DNA of 64,000 nt from Micromussa lordhowensis (taxonomy: Eukaryota > Cnidaria > Anthozoa > Scleractinia > Lobophylliidae), in contig OZ026597.1 in the NCBI GenBank assembly GCA_964020085.1, positions 6,384,094-6,448,093 of the forward strand, read 5' to 3'. A model generated the notes under the pieces. That model made no database searches. It saw only the letters and a list, made by a program, of their open reading frames with translations, and was not told the origin of the DNA. Shown here piece by piece: positions 46,539-57,500 of the stretch. Numbering within the stretch: position 1 is the stretch's first letter; each line of letters starts with the position of its first letter. Both the position numbers and the translations under genes were made by a program.

Positions 46539-46926
46539 TGGCACTTTCCGCCGATGCGTAGACAACCTCAAATTTGCCTCCTTCGATGTCTTGTAAACAA
46601 TCTAGCTTCTGAGCCAAATTACATGCCGTCAAATTCATGGCCTCTACTTCCATTATCTGGTTGTTAATGATACTGACAAGAGGCGTAATGACTAATAAAG
46701 ACGCAGAATATTCTGCTCGTTTCGCGAGCAACACAAGAAGCTGAAAAGTTAGGCTCTTTCCGTAGCCTGTGGGTGAAACGGCTAAAACCCTGATCCTTTC
46801 TCTCGAACAAGTGTCTAATCGCTTTCTTCGCTCTGCCTTTAAGGCGAATTTAAGTCCACTTTCCTCCCAAGATCTTAGCGTTTCCGCTAGCAATACTTCA
46901 AACCGGTCACTCGCGCCATCTGCCAT
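46516..46926 (-). CDS. RecQ-like helicase N-terminal fragment of TAGCCTGCG element 1
   Basis: The 136-residue frame starts MADGASDRFEVLLAETLRSW. Walker A is VSPTGYGKSLTFQLL (about 50-64), followed by LLVITPLVSIINNQIMEVEA (motif Ia region) and FEVVYASAESA, which sits where RecQ proteins have the SPE-type segment. It stops there, so DEAH and the C-terminal helicase lobe are missing. It would unwind DNA if complete. It is convergent with and overlaps the stop of the zinc-finger-like gene, as expected after an internal deletion. A second, shorter relative is at 62390-62542. Confidence 0.75.
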   Translation of the reverse strand: MADGASDRFEVLLAETLRSWEESGLKFALKAERRKRLDTCSRERIRVLAVSPTGYGKSLTFQLLVLLAKRAEYSASLLVITPLVSIINNQIMEVEAMNLTACNLAQKLDCLQDIEGGKFEVVYASAESATRISDDN

Positions 46927-47190
46927 ATTGAATGAATGAATGCGAGAAGACCGAGCAGACCAATGCTCTTAAATGGCTTGAATGACAGGTCCCTGACCAA
47001 TCAGGATGACGAATTAGGTAATTAATTAAATCTGACCAATCAGGATTTTTACGTTCGTCTGGTGGACGTAAAAAACGAAGAAAACAATAGCGTCCTTGCA
47101 GGCCGTTCCTTCCTCCTCTCCTCCCAATCCTATACGTACCTCCCTTTCCCTCCCTAGCCCTACGGCCTGCCCCGCAGGCTATCATGTGAG

Positions 47191-48926
47191 AGAAGTGTCT
47201 TTCACTCGAGAAGTGTCTTTCTTCCGCGAAGAATTATCTCAAATTTACAGGATTTTTCAAGGGCGGGAAGGTGGCTGGTACTAATGGGGCATCCCTACCT
47301 TTGTTGTTATCTGAAAATTGAAACTTAATAAGCCATTGTCTGGTTGTCTTTTGCCTCTGTGTCAAAACGAGGCTTCGTGCAAAACCGTGTATATGAAAAT
47401 GAGTTCTGCCCTCAGATTCATTTTCATGCAAATCAAACTGATTTTAAAAAAGAGGTTTTGTACGAAGACTCGGTTTGAAACAGAGTCACGAAACTCTGAA
47501 ATGGCTCTTGGAACTGTAAAACCAGAAGTACTACCAATGCGACAAAGACAAAATTGCAATGAGGTACTTGTCCAGAGTATTTGCCTTATTTCTGCCATAA
47601 TATGGTCATAAGGGTCAAAATTTTCTTCCATTATTGCTTTGTAGCGGACGGAGGTCTTCAAACATTAGCTAACATTCCATTGCTTCTCCGTAGTTGTTGG
47701 ATAACCGATTTACTACAAACCAAGCCAGTCTTTCTATCTAGCCAATTTCTTAATTACTTGCTTGATTTATGTAAAACTGAAAAGATAATTACAACGAAGC
47801 GCCTATTACTATAATTCGTGCATTACATCAACTGTACGATAACAACATAGTCATAGTCATAGTTATTCTTATGGAATTATGTTTACAGAAAGGGCATGCC
47901 CGCAACTAGCAAAGGCTAATCTAGGCGGGCCATGGCTTAATAAGCGAATTGCAAAAATATACGGACAGAAATTATTCAATAAAATAAAAAGGGAAAAAAA
48001 GAAATACAGTATTAGATAATAACAAGACTGAAAACCATTTCATCAACCTAACTTAAAATATTAAACGTACAGCTACTGTTTCTGTTAGTAAATTTTGGAA
48101 GAAGACAGCAAAAGCTGAAAAATACCAGGACTTTCCATTTTGTATAATCTGAGATAAATCTAAATAAGAGTCTTAAAATGTTGAATAAAATTTGCTTGAG
48201 TTTCCTTTTAAACCCATTTTTCGAAAGATTTCTTAATGCTTGAGGTCTTCACTTCACACTTTTACTCCTATTAGAGAAAAGGAATTTGCTTGAGCGGATA
48301 ACCTAGAAGGTTTGGTATAGAAATTATTACAGGCAGAAGAACGTGTATTGTCAAAATGAACATTAAATATATCTTGAAATAGACCCGACACAAACAGGGG
48401 GCGTATCACGACACTAGAAAATTACTAAATATTTCGAATCACTGACAATACAAGGAATAACATCAAACTCAAACATAACTAAATCCAGCATGCAAATACA
48501 ACTACAAATCATACCTCTTTCTCCAATCTTAACTCTTATTATTTTGAAAATTTATCCTTCGTTCTGTTCGTTCCGATAGCACGTGTCTTTTGAAAAGGCT
48601 AATGAGATTTATTGTACTTATGATCCTTCCGTAACACAACGGAAGTTACGTAATCATTGTTAACGTAGCTATTATATTACGCATTAATCAGTTACAAGCT
48701 TCTTCAAATGGGGGTGGCTAGCCACCCAATCCACACCTACCACCTTCTGAACCCGCTCCCTACAGTGGTCGAAATAGAAGTGTTGTCAGGCACAAGAAAA
48801 TTGAATTTCTTTTAATTTTTTTTTTTTTCACACCTTAAGAAATTTGATTGAAATTCCTTTGTTATTGTCGGTGCGAACAAACAGCTTTATTAGCTGTAGT
48901 TATATGTTTTTACTTGCTACCAGTAA
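47191..48926. other. Long stretch without recognised gene
   Basis: AT-rich. Overlapping frames of 60-99 codons at 47318-47661 exist on both strands, but neither shows a domain. GTCATAGTCATAGTTATTC near 47850 is a short direct repeat. Nothing else is recognised. Confidence 0.4.
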
Positions 48927-49943
48927 AGGCCTGGCCAAACGGATCCAACATCATCCAATGTTGTTGGACGGTATCGCACATTGTTGGACGAGGTGGCCAA
49001 AAAAATGGAACATGTTGGATTGAACACTCGCGCTAGAGAGGTCTGGGTCCAAAATAGACCCAGAATCCTTAGAAAACATATTGGTTTGCCCAAAAAAATG
49101 GCGCGCGATCGATCGACTGTGAAGAGGTGTTTAGCCGCTCTTTTTAAGGCTTAAACCACTGCAAAAACCGTGTACGATCAAACCTTGCTCTACGTTGGAT
49201 CAAAATAGATCGTGACCAGACCAAAAAACTTTAAAAATAGAAAATGTACTGCAATGTTGTCTTGACCAATCTTTGCGGTACATTTTCTATTCATAAAGAG
49301 TAAATCATTGCCATGGAAACAGATACCCACAAAGTCAGCTTAACGGGCATGCGCGCGTTCAACAATGTTAAACACGGTGGCCAAATGAATGCAACAGTTT
49401 TGTTCACACTCAAAAACAAAAGAAATGTTGGATGATGTTGAAGACGATGTTTGATGAAATCAAACCTCATTCAAAATCTGCCCTGCGTAGCAAGCGTTTT
49501 GTGCGTTTTTAGCGAAATGAAAACCCAGGATCGGGGAGCAAACGAGTTTTTGCCGCGCGAAAACTGCGGAGAGCGCAAAAAATGAAGCGAGGGGGCGGGG
49601 GAGAGGAGAGAAGGGAACGCTTCCATCCAACCATTGTGAATCTCAAATACGCCCCCTAGGTGTTGCACGCTTCAGTGATTGTGACGAAACGACAACTGTT
49701 GAAAATACTCAATCAAAATTTGGCGGAAGGAATACCGGCGGAAGTATACAAACGATCGTTCCATGTGAATCTTCTGTCAAAAAGCTACACGTGAGTTCGA
49801 AGGTTTTTAACAAGTCGAAGACACTGATCTCCAAATCGCGTTGAAAATTCATTGCGCCGCCATTTGCATCTGCGACTTTAAGATCCAGTTCGGAACATTG
49901 CCTTTGTCGCGAAAGGCAATTTGATCGCAAGACTCCGCGCGAC

Positions 49944-50207
49944 ATGCCAAGCAAATTGCTAGTAAAGCAATTCGCGTTGAAGAACTGGAAATCTGCTTCA
50001 AGCACAATATTACAGCACAAGGAGCTTTTTGAAGAAGTCAAAGACAAAATCCTCAAAGAGATGTCGAAGGGAAAAGCAAAGACAGCCGCCCTACACGGAC
50101 TCCCAATGTGGTTTTTTGTGGTTGCGTCGCATTATCAAAGCCTCCAAATTATAGTTTTGCTCTTACAAGCATGTCTTTTAGAGATTTTTTTCTTTTGTAA
50201 GATATAA
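49944..50207 (+). CDS. Short N-terminal frame in TAGCCTGCG element 2
   Basis: ATG opens MPSKLLVKQFALKNWKSASS, then ILQHKELFEEVKDKILKEMS and a basic KGKAKTAALHG, after which the frame becomes hydrophobic and probably runs past a lost splice site. The lysine-rich helical start looks like a genuine first exon. The family is unrecognised. Confidence 0.35.
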   Translation: MPSKLLVKQFALKNWKSASSTILQHKELFEEVKDKILKEMSKGKAKTAALHGLPMWFFVVASHYQSLQIIVLLLQACLLEIFFFCKI

Positions 50208-50255
50208 TCGGAGGATTTTTAAAGATAGTTTTCAGCAGAGGCTGGTTTTCTATGA

Positions 50256-50545
50256 AAATCCAGTGTTCCATCACGATTTGTTTAAGTTTCTTTACCGCAG
50301 GGTGGTATGTTGTGACAAAAGCCTATATTCTCTCTGCAGTATTATGTTTTCGCGGTTTAAGAGCCGATTGTCTTGAGTCAAAGGTAACCTCTGACAGGGA
50401 ACATTCGATATATTTCTTTGGATACCCGCGTGCTTCGAGGCGTCTTGTAAAGTTTGCAAGGCACTCTTCAAATGTTGTTTTTGAAGAGTTTGTTCTAAGT
50501 AGACTTATTGCTTCGCCTTTGATAACAACAATAGAGCCTTTGTTT
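50256..50545 (-). pseudogene. Penelope-type RT/linker fragment
   Basis: On the minus strand the frame reads SLLRTNSSKTTFEECLANF, RRLEARGYPKKYIECSLSEV, then one in-frame TAG, then AFVTTYHPAVKKLKQIVMEH. The last segment corresponds to the FTLTFHPHNHAVKSIIL stretch of Penelope 1 between reverse transcriptase and GIY-YIG, but it belongs to a different, diverged Penelope family. It is broken and nested in TAGCCTGCG element 2. Confidence 0.65.
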
Positions 50546-50895
50546 GCGACTCAATGACCAGCAAGAGTCGGGTTTCAATCATCTGTCCAATTTTGAACCA
50601 ATCCGAGACATCCGTTGACTGGTTAACGGAGTATTTGATATTCACAATGGTTGGATGCAAGCGTTCCCTTCTCTCCTCTCCCCCTCACCCCTCGCTTCAT
50701 TTTTTGCGCTCTCCCCAATTTTCGCACGGCCAAAACTCGCTCGATCGCCGATCTTGGGAAAACGCACAGGAACGGCTTGCTACGCAGGCTATTCAACATC
50801 ATGCAACATCGTGCAACACGGTGGCCAAACGAGTGCAACATGTTAGATTCAACAATGATGTTGCATTAACATGTTGGATCCGTTTGGCCGGGCCT

Positions 50896-52007
50896 TGACA
50901 TTTTGTTATCGTTAAGCAGGACTGTTAGTCAAGAATTAATATTTATTCCAATACAGAAGAATTTGATTCCGCGGACAAATCGATTTGAGAACATTTCCCC
51001 CTCTCTAGCACACTATAAAAGCCTACAGTCTGTCTCTCGTGGCTTACCATTAGCTAGCAAGCTTGTAGACGTTTGTCACGCGCTCTTCACGGAACCTTTG
51101 GGAAGAAAGATCACTTGACGAGCCCAGAGAGCGCGTTCAGAGCCACCTTAAATTTTAGAAAATTTAAGGTGGCTCTGAAGCCCCTTCGAAGACTTTTTTT
51201 GCACTTTGCAAGAAGTTGCATCTCATCTCACTGATTACAATTCGACAATAAAAAATGGGGGTCACCAAACTCGTTTTTGAGTCATAACCGCTTAAAGCTA
51301 AAATTAAGGGTGTTTTTAGCAGGTCATATGGTAACCTATTGAGCCACAAAATTGACAGCAACTTGTTCACCAATGACTGGGCAGTTTTTTGACACAACCG
51401 ATAAAGAGTGGTTAAAATGGCCCATCAAACTCTAAGTCTTAGAAAGTACTGGGAACTGTTTCCAGCTACCTTAGTAGTAGTAGCTAGTAGTGGGCCGTGT
51501 GGACGAATTTTCAATTAAGTGATACGAAAAGATTTTCGGAACTTTTCTTCAGTTCTCTGACGTCCAATTTGGAGGCCAAGCGATCAATTTTCAAATCAAA
51601 AACCGGCTCGAAGCTGGATCCTTCCAGTTTCTACAAAACAACAGCGTGAAATGACAAAATTCTGCGTTGTTTGGAGAACGTGAACCACAACTGCTAATTT
51701 CAAATTTCTCACTGTTTTCGTGATAGCGTGAATAAAGCGATAAACATGTAAATGGCTTTATAGTTTTGGGAGACTCGTAGGCACAATATACAATCATGTT
51801 TTCAATCGAAGTTTTCTTCAGCGTCGCCGATCAGCAAACGTAAAAGTCCTTTAAGGTAACTGCTCGAGGACCCGCAGACCACTTTTTTTTGCACACCACA
51901 TGACGCCGGAGTTGCTAAGGACGCTAGGTTTTCTATTAATTAACAATGAACGTCCTATTGTGAAAAGCAATTAATTTTTTCAACATTCTTGCCAACAATC
52001 TGTCATC
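50896..52007. other. Stretch without recognised gene; short perfect hairpin
   Basis: 51137-51179 is a perfect hairpin (TTCAGAGCCACCTTAAATTT and its complement around a few bases). No coding signal or element ends were recognised otherwise. Confidence 0.45.
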
Positions 52008-52128
52008 AGTAATTCGCAGGCGGTGTGCGTCACGACCCACAAAGGGTGCTGGGTAAAAGTGTGGAAATCGCTCATTTGCCTCTGGTCGCGACCGAGTGAA
52101 CATCTCGCGAACTTACAGTGAAGTTGAA

Positions 52129-54115
52129 ATGGACATCCAAACTTTGCTTCCTTTTCTCAAAGCTGTCACTGAGGAGAGCAATTTAACAAATTTTTACGGT
52201 CAAGTAGCTGCCATAGACGCTTCCTGCTGGATACATAAGGCCATTGCTTTGAGTTATTCCCAGTTCGGCGACAATCGAAGGTGATAATTTTTTATGTTTT
52301 AAGCTTATATTCCGCTTATTAGAGCTCTTTTATTGTTTTCGCCTATTTGTAGTTTACTTTTTCATCTTAGGGTTAAAGAGATCTACATTTCCTTCCTGGA
52401 TTTGCTGGAGAAAAACAACATGCGCCCGTTGGTTGTGTTTGATGGCTTACCTCTACCGGCCAAGGAAGGAGTGCGCGTAAAACGAGCAAGGTGAGCAAAA
52501 ATATTGCATGTGATCTTAATCTTAATCTTAATCTTAACCCCAAATTTCCAAGCCAAATGTTCGTTTTCAATATATTGTGGTCGCAAATATTTTAATGGAT
52601 GAACATTCTTGTAGCCAAAGAGAGCAACAGAAGGAAAAAGCCGAGCAACTCCGGCGAAGTGGAAACGAAACGGAGGCAAAGAAAGCTCTAGCTGCAGCCA
52701 CTGAAATCAGCCACGACCTGGTGTGCGATTTTATCCAAGTGAGTCCTTAATTTTTCATGAGGTGCTTCCCCAGAGTAGAGTTCTTGTTAGTACATGGATG
52801 GCTCAACACGACTTCAAACCCCACATTATTGCATTAATATTCAATTGTTTAGATTAGCTTTAAGCTTTTGGAATATAAAACTTCATTCCAAGTAAAATAC
52901 TTTTCTTGTACTTCATGCCGCCAAAAGGCTATTGATTATGTGGTAGCTCCCTACGAGGCCGATGCACAATTGCCTATCTTGTTAAACATTGTTATGCTGA
53001 CATCGCCATTTCTGAGGATTCAGACCTTCTTGCTTATGGATGTCAAGCGGTAAAAATGATTAAATCATGCCATTTTTAACTGACAGTTAATAATGGTAAT
53101 AGGACTGAGTGGAGTCCAATTTGGTCTGTAATCATACGAGTGATTAACAAAATCGGACGACCAGGAAGCGGGAGTCCGATTTGTTAATCACAAGTATGAT
53201 TACAGACTGAATTGGACGACAAGATGTCCTGTTACCAATTAATCAAAACTTTGACAAAATTCGAGAAAGGGACAAAGCATCGATTGAGCGCTGAACGATA
53301 TTAAAACGTTGTTATGAATGCTGAAAAACCAAGCAGTTTACTCGACAATGTGCACCGAAACAGCGCGCGCAAAATGGCGCGTACTGTCCAATTACAAGCA
53401 TGACGTGTGCAACTGTCCAATTAATGCTCAAATCAGGCTGCTGATATCCAATCGCGTTCGAGAATTTTGTTATAGTTTTGATTATCCTGTTTATTGCTTC
53501 AAAACAATGACATCGTCCTACACAGAACTGTAAATCCTTCTGAAAATTTTTATTCGAAAATTTTCTCCCAATGTATCTTGTGGATTTGTAAGAGGGAGTA
53601 ATATTGCATGTAATTCGATGTAGACTTCCAATAAATGACTTCTGTTAACACAGAAGACACTCTGAACCTCTTATTTTCTCTTTGTTTTGTTACAGGTTTT
53701 GTTCAAGTTACAACTCAGTGGTGCATGCCATGTCATTCAAATTGAAAAAGTCTTGTGTCATTTGTCAATGACACAAGATGATTTCCTCAATATGTGCATA
53801 GTTGCAGGGTGTGACTTCCAGCAAAATGTACATGGTGTTGGTATTCATACAGCTCAGAAGCTTGTAACAAAGGAATATTTTTTAGATGTCTTACAGAAAA
53901 ACAAAAATGCTCCCACAGACTATACTGATGGCTTTCAAAGAGCTAAGGCAGTATTCCATCATCAGACGATTCTCAATCCTGCTCTTATGGCAACTGCACC
54001 ATTAACACCTTGGCCAGAACCTACTACTGCAGAAACATTCCTGAACTCATGTGGGGCGTATCCAATAATATTGAATTATTTCAGTCTTATACCAACACGT
54101 AATAATATTTGTTGA
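52129..54115 (+). CDS. EXO1/FEN1-family (XPG-like) nuclease gene in the 5.5-kb element
   Basis: Five exons: 52129-52280, 52371-52490, 52615-52738, 52928-53049, 53696-54115. All have GT donors and AG acceptors, and the phases agree. The roughly 300-residue product is a bare XPG catalytic core that would cut DNA flaps or ends using two metal ions. Metal-binding acids are all present: D30 in AAIDASCWIHK, D75 in VVFDGLPLP, E142 and D144 in APYEADAQL, two D in ISEDSDLLAYGC, and D213 in IVAGCDF, followed by the helix-two-turn-helix GVGIHTAQKLV. One base is missing in exon 4 after EADAQL (TTGCCTATC for an expected TTGGCCTATC), which breaks the frame, and the exon 4 acceptor looks weakened. So the copy is probably inactive unless this is a sequence error. 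The C-terminal tail of EXO1 is absent. Confidence 0.85.
53092..53224. repeat. Palindromic insertion in intron 4 of the nuclease gene
   Basis: GAGTCCAATTTGGTCTGTAA with GTGATTAACAAAATCGGAC forms one arm; the complement (GTCCGATTTGTTAATCAC, TACAGACTGAATTGGAC) forms the other. It explains part of the unusually long intron 4. Confidence 0.7.
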
Positions 54116-54343
54116 CGTGCTTCATGTATGAATGTCTAAAAGAGCTACATGGTCTGGGGTCTGAAAGAAAAGGAGGGAGCCTGTGGGCACTCTTTGATGC
54201 TGTCAGGCTTCATCAAAAGATGTCCACGTGCCCCCTCCCTTCATTTCTCTTTGTTCTCCTGGACCAAGCTCTGATTTGGTCTTCTCCCTTGAAGCAACTT
54301 GGGAACCTGATGACCGGCTAGATCTTACTGAAAACTTGTGTTG

Positions 54344-54349
54344 AATAAA
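54344..54349 (+). terminator. Poly(A) signal AATAAA of the nuclease gene
   Basis: AATAAA lies 229 bp after the stop codon of the XPG-like gene on the same strand, a usual distance. It is the first canonical signal after the stop. Confidence 0.5.
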
Positions 54350-54732
54350 ATATTATGCTATTCCTTAACATTACAATAGCACTCTTTTAAAAGAATATGC
54401 AGTAAACCTAGCAGTTGGTAATGTTGATCCCAAGGACAGGACTACCATACAGGATACTTTTCCACTTCCCACCAAAGTAATAGATAGATCAACATTTTTC
54501 CTGTACTACAGTTCACAATTCATCATACAATGTACATATTTCGTCATTTCACAGTTACCCTGTTTGCAACAAAATGTGGCTTCTTTGCGTCATTCCTTTT
54601 CCTCTTCACTCCACAAATAAGATAATTGAGACTATGAAGTGATGTATCCTTAATTTTTGGGCCAATTAATTTCTTTGCTGTAATGTACTTCCACTTTTTA
54701 CAAAAACCATTTCTCTGTTAATTGAAAATGGT

Positions 54733-55117
54733 CCTGTGGAGGGGGGGAGGGGGTGTACTCCCTATAATGGCCTATACGGGGAGTCTCCGCCCAAAAGGGG
54801 TACCTTTTTCAGGCTTCAGGTATATAAAAGGGTAAGGATTTCATAAGTTGAGGTATATAAAAAGGTACGGAAATCGGTCATATAGGTATTTAAAAGGGCG
54901 TTATGGCTGTACGAGTTTATTTATTAAGCACTACATGTAAATGAGAACAAGACTTCCTTACTAGGTATGTGAAAGGGGTTCCTTTTTTCAATAAAAGGTA
55001 TATAAAGGGGGTACCTTTCCTGCCAAAATGGTATACATCTGTATAAAATGGTAAGTGGTTGGACCTCAGGGTGGAGCCTCCCAGTATCAAATTTTGTTAA
55101 GTACCCCCAGGGGTCCT
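54733..55117. repeat. GGGGGTGTACTCC-type insertion between the two genes
   Basis: GGGGGTGTACTCCCTATAAT opens the left side and AAGTACCCCCAGG closes the right. The interior repeats GGTATATAAAAGGG- and GGTACCTTT-type motifs. It separates the convergent ends of the nuclease and SANT-like genes and carries no gene. A similar G-rich terminus (GGAGTACTTCC...CAAGTAACCCCC) occurs in the 2,973-bp unit. Confidence 0.55.
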
Positions 55118-55327
55118 GTCCTTTGCCTACAGAAGCAGAGGCCACACAAAGACGTGTACAACTGTACGAGAGAAAGTGTGACAGTCTATCTTACTCTGAG
55201 AAAAAAAGTGCATGAAAATGGCACAGTTTCTTGATACTGTAAGTCGGTCTGAATTCTCTTCTAACAGGCAATGGTTATCTTGAATCATGTGGTTGCACAC
55301 CGAGGTACACTGTAGCATTTCTTAAAA

Positions 55328-57046
55328 TTAAACATCAAATTCAAATGTGTGGAGCGTAATGTTATTTTGGAGTAAGTCCCGTCTCATACGAGAGCTCATC
55401 ACCATTAACAGCCTGACAACCTTAGCAATTGTATCTCCATGGCATGTCTCAGGATTAGCTGAATTGGCATGTGGTGAATGTGCAAACACTGGAGATAATG
55501 GAGTATTGTTTTTATTCATGGACTGAGGAGTTGAAGTTACACTCCCATGACCATTTGCTTTACTGGCAAGTGAAGTACTCTGTAGTCCACCAGAAAAATA
55601 GTTCACCTGGAGGTCCTCTTCTGCTTCCTCAAGTGTTGCATATTTTTTCCGTAAAAAGGAATTGACTTGATGCCTGCATGCATTACCTGTGCAAAACATG
55701 AATAAAATTGCTTTTGATATTTTGTTCACAAACCCTTTTACATGTCTCTTGTCGTCAACAAGTGAATAAACGATTAAAGCCATTTAGGATTTCTTTCCAT
55801 GTAATCTTGCTTGCTAATTAAACAGGTAATAATAATTCAAACCAACAAAAACAGGAACAATAACAACAATCCCAATCTTGTTTTCAGCAAATGGCAGACT
55901 TACATTATTATCTTGTTATCAGCAAATTACAGAACTCATATTGTGACCATAAATACCATGACGGTCATGTATTGTTGAGAATTAAATTTACCTGATCTTT
56001 TTGGCATTCCAGTTGTGCAGGCCAGAGCATCTGCGCATTTTTCCCAGAAAATGGGGTCTTTGACAGAAGGCCATTTAAATGAACTGCATTCACTTTCGTC
56101 TGACATTGGTGAAAATAGAGCCACATACTCTACCAGAGCCTGTCTTTCCTCTGTGGACCATACTGCAGGCTGAAGTGTATGACCAACCTAAAATCAAAAT
56201 AAAATAAGAGAATTCACATTAATATAAACTAAACAATAACAACAGCAACAAAAATACAAATAACTACTAATACCCTTGAACAACATGACACCAGACTTGA
56301 GTCTGACATTATATTTATTTCATTTTGTATGTCCTTTCATTCCCAGTATAAAGTAGACATCACTGTATTTACAACATCTGTTCGAAAATGCTAACAATTA
56401 TTATTATCATTCGATGCATTTTTTCCTTTCTTTACATTGGCCGAGAGCCCACCACGTGACCTGCAAATAACTGCCTACAAATAATGGTCTGCTCATGCGT
56501 AGTACCGTCTAAACGTGTTTTGCTGCAAATAACATTCTGCTCATGCGTAGTTGGAACCACGTTCTCGAAAGAAAAATGGCAGACCGCTTCCCGGCCTGAG
56601 CTTCCAGGAAGTGATTAAAATATGAAAACAAACTTGGTGATCGAATGATAAAACAATTATTGAACTCGGGTATCGCAAAATATCGTGATTTGTCAGTGTC
56701 TCGCAGATCAATTATTTGCCTCAGCCTTCGGCTTCGGCAAATAATTGATCGGCTCGCCACTGACAAATCACGATATTTTGCTCAACCTCGTCCAATAATT
56801 GTTAAGAATTCATTCCGGCAAATTATGCTGTGTATTTTGTGCCATGCCAAGAAAAATACAATATGAAAACGATTTAATTGAGGCACAAAATAATTACAAA
56901 TTACAGTTCTTTACCTTGTCTGGTTTGAAGTTGAAAAGACTCCTCCTGGATGAGAGGTTATTTGACTGACCTCCAGCTTCCCTTCGATTGGCTTTTCCAG
57001 CCGGTTTCCCGGGAGTTGAGCCACTTGGTTTACTCGATCTCTTCAT
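55328..57046 (-). CDS. Myb/SANT-like DNA-binding protein in the 5.5-kb element
   Basis: Three exons (56915-57046, 55992-56187, 55328-55686) with consensus splice sites sum to 687 nt, an uninterrupted 228-residue product. The N-terminus is basic and serine-glycine rich (MKRSSKPSGSTPGKPAGK). A Myb/SANT-like helix bundle spans about 52-130: W54 in AVWSTEERQALVEY, W92 in DPIFWEKCADAL, and the recognition-helix-like ACRHQVNSFLRKKY. An acidic helix (LEEAEEDL), a serine-threonine linker and an amphipathic C-terminus (KVVRLLMVMSSRMRRDL) follow. The intact frame with three introns suggests recent activity or constraint. It probably binds the element's DNA in the nucleus, as Myb-like partners do in Harbinger elements; that comparison is inference. 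Convergent with the nuclease gene. Confidence 0.75.
56405..56812. mobile_element. Foldback MITE in intron 1 of the SANT-like gene
   Basis: AAATATCGTGATTTGTCAGT and ATCAATTATTTGCC recur inverted within the same 150 bp (GACAAATCACGATATTTTGC), giving a strong palindrome centred near 56735. The outer blocks CATTCGATGCAT and GTCCAATAATTGTTAA are shared with 37005-37230, and the left part with 17812-17880. Confidence 0.7.
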
Positions 57047-57500
57047 AGAATCTCTCTTACTTCAACGGCTTGCAACGGGAAAACCATAAGGGGTAGACCC
57101 GGGTAGACCCCGAAAATTTTAAAGTTGAAAGGATAAGCTAACTTAGCCAGCAAAAAAATTGGAAAATACTGGCAACAGTAAGTAGCTATAACCTCAAGAA
57201 AAGTAGTAAAGTCTACGATCAAAACAACATGGCGGCAGCCACGAGGTCGTAACTTTTGAAACGACTACAAATGCGAACAAACTCTTCAACTTGAAAAATA
57301 ACGTAACCAGTACTAAGCCAAATTATTCCTCTTACTTTAAAAAGAATTTGAACCGCATAAAATAGAACACGGACTTGGAGAAAGACGAAATATTAGACAG
57401 CCTGACCTCACAAAATTGATGTTCCCGCGCACAAAAACTACTGAAAAATACCGCATTCTGATTGGTCGAATTTCGTGACGCACACCGCCTGAGTAATTCG

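Larger units (their letters stand above)
45717..47181. mobile_element. TAGCCTGCG element 1 (zinc-finger-like gene plus RecQ-like gene)
   Basis: A perfect 9-bp target duplication TCATGTGAG lies at 45708-45716 and 47182-47190. The ends are TAGCCTGCG and CGCAGGCTA; inner terminal blocks also match (GCTATTGTTTTCTTC on the left, GAAGAAAACAATAGC on the right). Two convergent frames occupy the interior and meet tail to tail at 46516-46538. The element looks like an internal-deletion derivative of a larger transposon with two convergent genes. No DDE transposase was recognised. Confidence 0.88.
49479..50791. mobile_element. TAGCCTGCG element 2
   Basis: TTCAAAATC (49470-49478) and TTCAACATC (50792-50800) are a 9-bp duplication with one change. 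The right end is GCTACGCAGGCTA and the left end TGCCCTGCGTAGC. Terminal arms of about 160 bp (CAAAAAATGAAGCGAGGG, GAGAGGAGAGAAGGGAACGC) are inverted at 50640-50770. Inside lie the short frame at 49944 and a Penelope fragment; the zinc-finger/RecQ pair of elements 1 and 3 was not seen. Confidence 0.75.
48927..50895. mobile_element. AGGCCTGGCC-ended element, Harbinger-like, host of a nested element
   Basis: AGGCCTGGCCAAACGGATCC at the left and GGATCCGTTTGGCCGGGCCT at the right are inverted ends. Flanks TAA and TGA suggest a 3-bp target of the TWA kind with one change. Subterminal TGTTGGA motifs repeat on both sides. TAGCCTGCG element 2 is inserted inside. Confidence 0.65.
52017..57491. mobile_element. 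5.5-kb TIR element carrying an XPG/EXO1-like nuclease and a SANT-like gene
   Basis: The perfect 19-bp inverted ends are CAGGCGGTGTGCGTCACGA at 52017-52035 and its complement at 57473-57491. A perfect 9-bp target duplication AGTAATTCG flanks them at 52008-52016 and 57492-57500. Inside are two convergent spliced genes, XPG-like on plus (52129-54115) and SANT-like on minus (55328-57046). Younger insertions sit in introns and between the genes (about 53092-53224, 54733-55117, 56405-56812). No DDE transposase was recognised. XPG-like nucleases are known from Academ transposons, and 9-bp duplications from Mutator-like elements; which group this belongs to is open. Confidence 0.85.

Noticed and set aside
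47318..47661. Overlapping frames of 97 and 99 codons on opposite strands
   Set aside because: No domain on either strand and no splice or element context.
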